This document shows, piece after piece, positions 7,377-12,167 of a DNA stretch of 12,167 nt. The stretch spans positions 1-12,167 of the forward strand of contig CAZUMH010000100.1 of NCBI GenBank assembly GCA_964621645.1, read 5' to 3'. A program made the position numbers and the translations under genes. Positions within the stretch are counted from its first letter, which is position 1, and each line of letters starts with the position of its first letter. This stretch comes from CAZUMH01 sp964621645. Lineage in GTDB: Bacteria > Zhuqueibacterota > QNDG01 > JAGLOF01. The notes below the pieces were generated by a model. It saw nothing but the letters and a program-made list of their open reading frames with translations. It was not told the DNA's origin and did not search any database.

Positions 7377-7477
7377 AATAAATGCTCACGTTCTCAGCAA
7401 CCATATGGATTCTTTCACTGACTCATCTATGTACTCTTCGGATATGAATGCAGACCGCTGATATCATTTTCTAACGC

Positions 7478-9013
7478 CTAGAGCTTTTTCAGCATCTCTC
7501 TTGCATGTGTATTCTTCGGATTCAATTCCAGTGACTTTTTAAGGCATTGAATCGCCTGTGCTTTATCCCCTGCCTTGATATAGGCCTCACCGAGGGCGTC
7601 GTAAGCCTCCCAATATCCGGGGAATTCAGTGATGGCTGCCTGTAAAATGGCAATGGTCCAATCTATATTGCCTTCTTCAGCAACCTGGCGGCCTATATTG
7701 ATAAAATACTCTTTCCCCGGGACGATGAAATGAAGCGTGTCATCCTTGAGACGGTGGTATTCGTCAAAGGCCGCGGATAAACCGGCATGCATGGCCACAT
7801 CTTCTTCGATATACTGCGACAGACTGTGCTTGATGAGGATATGATCATACGGCCTGCTGTTGAGCAGCTCATGGATCTTCAGAACCATCTCGTTGCCCTC
7901 ACAGAGGAAACTGCAGTTGCTGCAGATAATGATGATCTGCTCTTTTCCGCTGTAATGAAAATGGTTTGATTTAAAGAGCTTGTCGGTTCCATCATGCCAG
8001 TAGAGCATCTCTTCTTCATGGGTAACCGGGTCTTCCAGTATGGAGATCTCGCCCACGAATCCATTGCCGAAGGTGCCGAAATAATCCCTCACCAGTTCCT
8101 TCGTGATCCCCGGAATCGGCACGCGTGTTTTCACATTTTTCATTTCCAGGTACATATCCATGTATTTTTTCGAAAGCAGCCGCCCCGATGTCAGCGCCTG
8201 GCTGAATTTGAAGAGATCCCCCACGGTGGAGTAGATATTTCCATAGGCAAAGCCGCAAACAGCGGGATCGTACCCGTTCGTTTCTTCATTCCAGGTGGCA
8301 TAAGTATCCCGCAGTTTTGCATATGATTTCGCTCTGTTCGCAATTACCAGCCCATTCCGGTCACATCCGGTCTCGGACATCCCGAGCGGATTGAGGATCT
8401 GTTCGGCAAACACATCTTCATACGTTCTCCCGGTCACCTTCTCAATGATCAGGCCGAGAATGAAATATCCGGCATTCGAATACCCGTACCCCGTGCCCGG
8501 CTCAAAACGAAGCCCCTCTTCGGAAAGCTGCGTGAGATATTCGCGAAGATACTCCTCCTTCGTAGATGCGTAGTAGTATTTCTCGATCCCCTCGGGAAAG
8601 ATCAGGCCGGACGTATGGAGGAGCAGCATTTCGACCGTTATTTTATCTCCAAATTCCCTTGGGAAATCGGGCAGAAAATCGGATATTGTATTGTCCAGTT
8701 TAATCTTCCCCTGCTCAACCAATTGTGTCACCAGCATCGCGGTAAATTCCTTGGTGATCGATCCGATCATGAACCTGGTGTCGGGAGAGTTGGGAATGTT
8801 CTGTTCCACATCGGCCAGCCCATATCCTTTGGCGAAGACGACTTTCCCTTTTTCGGCGACTAAAACAGATCCCATGAACTGCTGGTTGACCACATAGTCA
8901 TTGATCAACGCGTCGAGCTTCCCGGACAGGGATTGGGAATGGTCATCGCAACCAATCCCCAGGATCGAAACAAATATCAAAGGGGCAAAGAAGATAAAAT
9001 ATTTCTTTTTCAT
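7478..9013 (-). CDS. Exported class-C beta-lactamase-like serine hydrolase with C-terminal TPR-like repeats
   Basis: I chose ATG 9013 (511 residues) rather than an in-frame ATG at 9049. AGGGGG lies 4 nt upstream, and the protein then begins with Lys-Lys-Lys and a hydrophobic stretch ending GIGC, a weak lipobox with Cys22. The beta-lactamase/PBP4-like family motifs are present: Ser85-x-x-Lys88 (GSITKEF, nucleophile and base), HTSGL (133-137), Tyr178-Ser-Asn180 (YGYSNAGYF), and HDGTD (340-344) in the place of the usual HTGG/KTG motif. After the catalytic domain, about 448-507 reads as a TPR pair ending AIQCLKKSLELNPKN (487-501). The family includes esterases, D-aminopeptidases and peptidoglycan-acting enzymes; the substrate cannot be told. 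It lies 75 bp after the surface-repeat gene on the same strand and is probably co-transcribed with it. Confidence 0.9.
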   Translation of the reverse strand: MKKKYFIFFAPLIFVSILGIGCDDHSQSLSGKLDALINDYVVNQQFMGSVLVAEKGKVVFAKGYGLADVEQNIPNSPDTRFMIGSITKEFTAMLVTQLVEQGKIKLDNTISDFLPDFPREFGDKITVEMLLLHTSGLIFPEGIEKYYYASTKEEYLREYLTQLSEEGLRFEPGTGYGYSNAGYFILGLIIEKVTGRTYEDVFAEQILNPLGMSETGCDRNGLVIANRAKSYAKLRDTYATWNEETNGYDPAVCGFAYGNIYSTVGDLFKFSQALTSGRLLSKKYMDMYLEMKNVKTRVPIPGITKELVRDYFGTFGNGFVGEISILEDPVTHEEEMLYWHDGTDKLFKSNHFHYSGKEQIIIICSNCSFLCEGNEMVLKIHELLNSRPYDHILIKHSLSQYIEEDVAMHAGLSAAFDEYHRLKDDTLHFIVPGKEYFINIGRQVAEEGNIDWTIAILQAAITEFPGYWEAYDALGEAYIKAGDKAQAIQCLKKSLELNPKNTHAREMLKKL

Positions 9014-9017
9014 GGTT

Positions 9018-9023
9018 CCCCCT
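9018..9023 (-). promoter_or_regulatory. Ribosome binding site deciding the serine hydrolase start
   Basis: AGGGGG on the minus strand, 4 nt from ATG 9013. It favours this start, and with it the Lys-rich signal peptide, over the upstream in-frame ATG at 9049. Confidence 0.75.
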
Positions 9024-9088
9024 GCACGATTTAAGGATAGGCTAACCATTCATATCTCTTTGCGGTTCTCTTATTAGATCCCATCCCA

Positions 9089-10054
9089 TTAAAAATGCAC
9101 GTTTATCAGTGGCAGTATCCGGGCCAGTTTTGGATTATCGCGGACAATATTGATCAGCCCTATCTGGACTCCCTTCAATGAGTAGGCATAGTTGACAATA
9201 CCGATGCTCAAACCGGTTTGCCTGCCTTTGATATAATTAAAGGCGCTGCAGGCAAAGCCGCGTAACTCGGCATCGCCGGTCTTGTCATCATCAATCCGAA
9301 TATGCCCCAGGGCGATGGCGATTCCCTGGATTGAGTTTCCGCCTACTCCTAATCCGGCGACAGCGATTCCTTTAACGGTCGGCGCGCCCGCTCCCAGACC
9401 GGCAATGATAAGACCGCTTATGGTATTGCCGGCACCTGCCCCCAGTCCCGCCAGAGTAATACCGCTCACATTGTTGCCGGCACCGACTCCCATGGCACCA
9501 ATATTGAGACCCGTCATGTTCTTCCCTGCCCCCGCTCCCAGACCGCCGATGTTTATCCCCCACATATCTTCACCGGCACCGCATCCCAGCAGGCCGATAT
9601 TCACGCCCCCCATGGTAGCGCCGGCTCCCGCTCCCAAACCGCCGATGTTGATCCCGATCATATCGCCGCCGCTGCCGGCACCGAGAAGACCAATGCTGAT
9701 TCCCTTCATATCCTTGCCTGCACCCACACCCGCTATCCCCAGCTGAATGCCGTGGAGATTTGCAGCCGAAGGCATTATACCGAGAGAAAGGCCGTTAACT
9801 GTTCCGGATATATGTTCGTTTCTCGGTTTCCAAAAGGTGATATTTATGCCATTGATCTTCTCGATATCATTGTCCATCATATTGAAACGAAGCCCGGTAA
9901 AGTTTTTGGAATTACCGAAACTGATCCCCCAGCGGCTGCTGGGGATACCCAGGCTCTGCGCCCGGATATTGGTGAAACTGGATACCAGTAACAAAGCAGC
10001 GAGCGCCGTTATTACCGATTTCCTGAGATCGAATTCGTGAATTGGGTACCGCAT
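9089..10054 (-). CDS. Exported glycine-rich surface-repeat protein (LA_2272-like), probable beta-solenoid
   Basis: This 321-residue protein has an N-terminal signal peptide (hydrophobic 14-27, likely cleavage near the AQ at 32-33). Residues about 109-248 form nine tandem repeats of 16 residues (the last two 15) of the form G-x-G-x-G-x-x-M-x-G-I-x-I-G-G-L, for example GAGSGGDMIGINIGGL at 125-140. Less regular units of the same kind flank them, such as GLRFNMM, GINITFW, GLSLGIM and, near the end, GLSIGIVNYAYSLKGVQIGL (281-300). This resembles proteins with the LA_2272-type surface repeat found in Leptospira and many environmental bacteria; no biochemical role is known to me. The regular alternation of small and hydrophobic residues suggests a stacked beta-helix. 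GGAGG lies 7 nt before ATG 10054. Confidence 0.85.
   Translation of the reverse strand: MRYPIHEFDLRKSVITALAALLLVSSFTNIRAQSLGIPSSRWGISFGNSKNFTGLRFNMMDNDIEKINGINITFWKPRNEHISGTVNGLSLGIMPSAANLHGIQLGIAGVGAGKDMKGISIGLLGAGSGGDMIGINIGGLGAGAGATMGGVNIGLLGCGAGEDMWGINIGGLGAGAGKNMTGLNIGAMGVGAGNNVSGITLAGLGAGAGNTISGLIIAGLGAGAPTVKGIAVAGLGVGGNSIQGIAIALGHIRIDDDKTGDAELRGFACSAFNYIKGRQTGLSIGIVNYAYSLKGVQIGLINIVRDNPKLARILPLINVHF
9311..9730 (-). repeat. Tandem 48-bp coding repeats (16-residue units)
   Basis: Nine in-frame units inside the surface-repeat gene, seven of 48 bp and two of 45 bp. They are much better conserved as protein than as DNA, pointing to old repeats kept by selection on structure rather than a fresh tandem duplication. 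Confidence 0.8.
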
Positions 10055-10336
10055 CAGAAAACCTCCATTAATTCATTTTCATACTTGTTATGGCAATCTA
10101 TGGTTTTATATAGACAATTTTCATACCAAAAAAAAATCCTTTTAAAGTGGCTGCTATAAACTCCCTATTTTTAAATGGTTACCTAATTTGAATCCTTCTC
10201 CGGTTTTGCCCACTCTTCAGCATTTTACCTAAATCTGTGTCAAATAAACACAGTAATTTCAGCACAACTGTGTGTTTTCGGCACGGGGGAAGCATCCGCT
10301 GAACAGCAAAAAAGGCGGAAGATAAAAAAATGTTGT
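10055..10336. promoter_or_regulatory. Gene-free region upstream of the surface-repeat gene
   Basis: No convincing ORF or RNA gene is seen. AT-rich minus-strand candidates for a -10 are TATATA (10112-10107), preceded only by a T run where the -35 should be, and TAAAAT (10227-10222); neither has a good -35 at proper spacing. A cluster of CTGTGT half-sites lies at 10235-10273: direct at 10235-10240, inverted at 10248-10253, direct again at 10268-10273. It may bind a regulator. Confidence 0.3.
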
Positions 10337-10378
10337 AAAAAAAGTAATCCCGTTTCAGTCAAGAAGCGGGATTACTTT
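10337..10378 (-). terminator. Intrinsic terminator of the tRNA-Pro gene
   Basis: A perfect 12-bp stem, AAAGTAATCCCG / CGGGATTACTTT, with a 14-nt loop, passes directly into a run of T on the minus strand. It begins one base past the discriminator nucleotide of the tRNA. Confidence 0.92.
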
Positions 10379-10379
10379 G

Positions 10380-10454
10380 TCGGGGCGGAGAGATTTGAAC
10401 TCTCGACCTCCTGCTCCCAAAGCAGGCGCGCTAACCGGGCTGCGCTACGCCCCG
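10380..10454 (-). tRNA. tRNA-Pro (anticodon UGG)
   Basis: The 75-nt cloverleaf reads cleanly on the minus strand. The acceptor stem is CGGGGCG / CGCCCCG with discriminator A; D stem GCGC/GCGC; anticodon stem CCTGC/GCAGG around TTTGGGA, anticodon TGG; T stem GAGAG/CTCTC around TTCAAAT. The C at the first position of the acceptor stem is typical of bacterial tRNA-Pro. The 3' CCA is not encoded, so it must be added by the CCA-adding enzyme. It lies 64 bp after the rdgB stop, with its own terminator following; a separate weak promoter (TTGCAT, then TATTTT) may lie upstream. Confidence 0.97.
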
Positions 10455-10518
10455 TATCCAATCAGAAGTCTAATAAAATAAGAAATCACAATAAAAATGC
10501 AACATTTTTTTCAGTTCT

Positions 10519-11118
10519 TTACAAACCAAACAGGCGTACAATCCGCGGTCTCATTTTACGGAGAGCCCGGCCCCGATGGCTGATCCTATTTTTATCTTCC
10601 TGACTCAGCTCGGCAAAGGAGCGGCCCGTTTCCGGATTAAGGAAAAGAGGATCGTAGCCGAATCCCGCCAGGCCCCGGGGAGCCGTCAGAATACGCCCCT
10701 CGGCTATTCCCTCAGTGACCTCCTCTCCCTTGATATGAACTAAAGCCATGACACAGCGGAAACGGGCTGTTCTTTCTTTCTCAGGCACTCTCTGCATCAG
10801 AGCCAGCAGTTTTTCATTATTCTTGCGGGCGTCTCCCTCAGGTCCGGCAAAACGGCTGCTGTATACTCCCGGCTTGCCCCCGATACCATCTACTTCAAGA
10901 CCTGAATCGTCGGCCAGAGAAGGCAGTCCGGTCAGCCGGTACGCTTCCCGGGCCTTCTTCAAAGCGTTTCCCCGAAAAGTACCACTATCCTCGATCACAG
11001 TAAAGGAAGGCACCAGATCCGTTACTTTCTGAATCGCGAGCCCGGGTAAATCGATGATATTTTGTATTTCATCCACTTTGTGGGGATTCCCCGTAGCAAG
11101 TATCAATGTGAGATCCAT
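10519..11118 (-). CDS. rdgB: RdgB/HAM1-family XTP/dITP pyrophosphatase (non-canonical purine NTP pyrophosphatase)
   Basis: This 199-residue protein is the usual length for the family. It hydrolyses dITP, XTP and ITP to the monophosphates and pyrophosphate, keeping deaminated purines out of DNA and RNA; it acts in the cytoplasm as a dimer with Mg2+. Motifs seen: ATGNPHK (8-14, nucleotide binding), LADDSGLEVDGIGGKPGVYS (68-87) with the metal-binding and catalytic Asp pair 70/71, SRFAG (88-92), GFGYDPLF (152-159), and KNRISHRGRA (176-185). All expected residues are present. An AGAGGG about 11 nt upstream is a modest Shine-Dalgarno site. It is separated from the zinc-ribbon gene by a terminator, so it probably has its own promoter between 11119 and 11182. 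Confidence 0.97.
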   Translation of the reverse strand: MDLTLILATGNPHKVDEIQNIIDLPGLAIQKVTDLVPSFTVIEDSGTFRGNALKKAREAYRLTGLPSLADDSGLEVDGIGGKPGVYSSRFAGPEGDARKNNEKLLALMQRVPEKERTARFRCVMALVHIKGEEVTEGIAEGRILTAPRGLAGFGYDPLFLNPETGRSFAELSQEDKNRISHRGRALRKMRPRIVRLFGL

Positions 11119-11182
11119 AGTAAGAAATCCCTCTCACTCTGCATGCTGAACCGACATTCAGAAAATAACAGTATACTTCTAG

Positions 11183-11210
11183 AAAAAGGCCCCTGATCAA
11201 CATCAGGGGC
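11183..11210 (-). terminator. Intrinsic terminator after the zinc-ribbon gene
   Basis: GCCCCTGAT-GTTG-ATCAGGGGC forms a perfect 9-bp GC-rich stem followed by CTTTTT on the minus strand, 29 bp after the zinc-ribbon stop codon. Confidence 0.92.
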
Positions 11211-11239
11211 TGACAACACTTCCGAGATCCGCATCTTAC

Positions 11240-11437
11240 TCAGCCGGTTATTTCACTCTCGTTGCATTTGCACATGCCGACATTCTTTTGATTAAATTTG
11301 TAAGCGCCTGTCTTCTCGGATTTCTCGGTTGTAATGAGTTTTATACGAACCAAAGATTCGCCGCATTTCGGACAATGAGTAGCATTATCATGTATTCCCT
11401 TGGAAACCTTATCGGCAAATGATTTTGACTTGCCCAT
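11240..11437 (-). CDS. Small zinc-ribbon protein of unknown function
   Basis: This 65-residue protein has a basic N-terminus and two cysteine pairs, Cys22-x-x-Cys25 (HCPKCGESL) and Cys56-x-Cys58 (MCKCNE), spaced like a compact rubredoxin-type zinc ribbon, although the second pair is CxC instead of CxxC. Small proteins with this layout occur in various bacterial groups without known function. GGGAGG lies 8 nt before ATG 11437, a strong site suggesting real and perhaps abundant expression. It lies 33 bp after the GAF-protein stop and is followed by a strong terminator, so it is probably the last gene of the GAF transcription unit. A perfect palindrome lies just upstream of its ribosome binding site. 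Confidence 0.8.
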   Translation of the reverse strand: MGKSKSFADKVSKGIHDNATHCPKCGESLVRIKLITTEKSEKTGAYKFNQKNVGMCKCNESEITG

Positions 11438-11451
11438 TACCTAAACCTCCC

Positions 11452-11464
11452 TTACCAATGGTAA
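11452..11464. promoter_or_regulatory. 13-bp palindrome TTACCA-T-TGGTAA before the zinc-ribbon gene
   Basis: Perfect 6-bp arms about one central base; the 3' arm runs into the Shine-Dalgarno site of the zinc-ribbon gene. It could be an operator. As RNA, a one-base loop would not form the full stem. Confidence 0.3.
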
Positions 11465-11470
11465 AATTAC

Positions 11471-12167
11471 TTATGATACTCTTTCCAGAGCCTGATTCAG
11501 AGGAACCGCCAAAAGTGAAAGAATTTCTTTTGCCTGCTCCCCGTATTGATTTTCCATTTTGCTTTCCACGCTGATACAACCCCATACGTTTCCATCACGA
11601 TCGCAGAGCGGCAATCCAAGAAAGGAATGCAAACCGTGTTTTGAATCCTCATCCTCTTGATATCTCGGCCGTATGAAGCGTCCTTCTTCTATATCTCCGA
11701 TGACCAGTGGTGCGTTTCGTTTCAGCATCCAGCCGTTCAAACCGCCGTCCAGCGGAAAAGTCGATTCTCTGTCCATCGCGTCTATTTGTCCAAAGACGTA
11801 TTCAATAATCCCTTGATCGTTCTCCTTCCTGCACAAAGTTAAACGATCAACAGCGAACAGTTTACGAATATTGGTCGCGAAGGTTACCAATACCTCTTCC
11901 CTGCTGAAACAATCCTGTATCTGTTTCGTCAGACCCAGGAAAACATGATATATCTTTCTTTCAGCTTCCCAACGGAGGCCTACATGACAGGCAGCCATCA
12001 TCTGCACCAGGAGCTGGGAAAATCCGCTCAGAATCTCAATGTCATCTTCTCCGAAATGACCTTCAGTCTCATTACCCGCCGCTAAAACGCCGACAACCCT
12101 ATCTTCCATGACCAAAGGAACCGCCAGGAGTGAACGTATCATACTCTCGTCCAGTCCGGGAAGATCC
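11471..12167 (-). CDS. GAF-domain protein, C-terminal part (5' end beyond window)
   Basis: The frame is open to the right edge (about 232 residues seen); an in-frame Met at 12142 is internal to a domain, so the true start lies outside. The first visible stretch, SLLAVPLVMEDRVVGVLAAG, is the end of one GAF domain. A linker helix follows, then a full second GAF domain running from about KIYHVFLGLTKQI to the stop, with GLNGWMLKRNAPLVIGD and FLGLPLCDRDGNVWGCISVE as its core. GAF domains bind small ligands, haem or chromophores, or act as dimerisation and signal-transfer units. There is no kinase, GGDEF, HD or DNA-binding domain after the second GAF, so any output domain must be N-terminal and unseen. 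The zinc-ribbon gene follows after 33 bp. Confidence 0.88.
   Translation of the reverse strand, partial: DLPGLDESMIRSLLAVPLVMEDRVVGVLAAGNETEGHFGEDDIEILSGFSQLLVQMMAACHVGLRWEAERKIYHVFLGLTKQIQDCFSREEVLVTFATNIRKLFAVDRLTLCRKENDQGIIEYVFGQIDAMDRESTFPLDGGLNGWMLKRNAPLVIGDIEEGRFIRPRYQEDEDSKHGLHSFLGLPLCDRDGNVWGCISVESKMENQYGEQAKEILSLLAVPLNQALERVS

Noticed and set aside
9014..9049. Upstream in-frame ATG at 9049 as the start of the serine hydrolase
   Set aside because: It would place twelve polar and mixed residues before the Lys-rich signal peptide, while a strong AGGGGG sits 4 nt before ATG 9013.
9311..9730. CRISPR-like or satellite repeat
   Set aside because: The 48-bp units are in frame, diverged at DNA level and have no spacers; they encode protein repeats.
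9282..9746. A proline-rich plus-strand frame resembling a repeat protein
   Set aside because: It is the complement of the glycine-repeat coding region; Gly codons read as Pro or Ala on the other strand.
10493..10509. AT-rich hairpin (AAAAATG-N3-CATTTTT) after rdgB as a terminator
   Set aside because: The stem is almost wholly A/T with a 3-nt loop, too weak to call; rdgB and the tRNA may be co-transcribed.

Overview
The window is ordinary bacterial chromosome with dense coding, Shine-Dalgarno sites before most genes, recognisable intrinsic terminators and one tRNA. I see no transposase, integrase, phage gene or CRISPR array. The electron-transfer and sulfur-transfer genes at the left suggest an anaerobic or facultative lifestyle. 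The secreted Asp-box (BNR/VPS10-type) protein, the glycine-rich surface-repeat protein and the secreted class-C serine hydrolase are families common in Bacteroidota/Ignavibacteria-like, Acidobacteriota/Aminicenantes-like and related, often uncultivated, phyla. I cannot name the species, and the phylum is only a guess.

Positions 1-4027, all on the minus strand, hold one compact operon read from right to left: dsrE2-like, an ArsR-type regulator, a tusA-like sulfur carrier, an mvhD-like iron-sulfur protein, and a large hdrA-like flavoprotein that runs off the left edge. The last two overlap by ATGA, and tusA and mvhD abut exactly. A near-consensus promoter lies just upstream at about 4089-4117. 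A 12-bp palindrome covers its -10 element and an 11-bp inverted repeat flanks the whole promoter. The HdrA-like protein contains an inserted NADPH-dependent GltD/NfnB-type module. Together the genes suggest a thiol or persulfide relay (DsrE2, TusA) linked to an NAD(P)H-connected Hdr-type electron-transfer complex, possibly under a sulfur- or redox-sensing repressor. This is the most interesting part of the window.

Positions 4267-7329 (plus) encode one large secreted Asp-box beta-propeller protein, transcribed divergently from the sulfur operon and closed by a strong terminator. Positions 7478-10054 (minus) hold two exported proteins, probably one transcription unit: a glycine-rich protein with about nine 16-residue repeats, then a putative lipoprotein serine hydrolase with C-terminal TPR-like repeats.

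Positions 10055-10379 hold no gene. tRNA-Pro(UGG) and its tightly attached terminator follow. Positions 10519-12167 (minus) hold, in order of transcription, a GAF-domain protein cut by the right edge, a 65-residue zinc-ribbon protein with a clear terminator, and the RdgB/HAM1 house-cleaning nucleotide pyrophosphatase.
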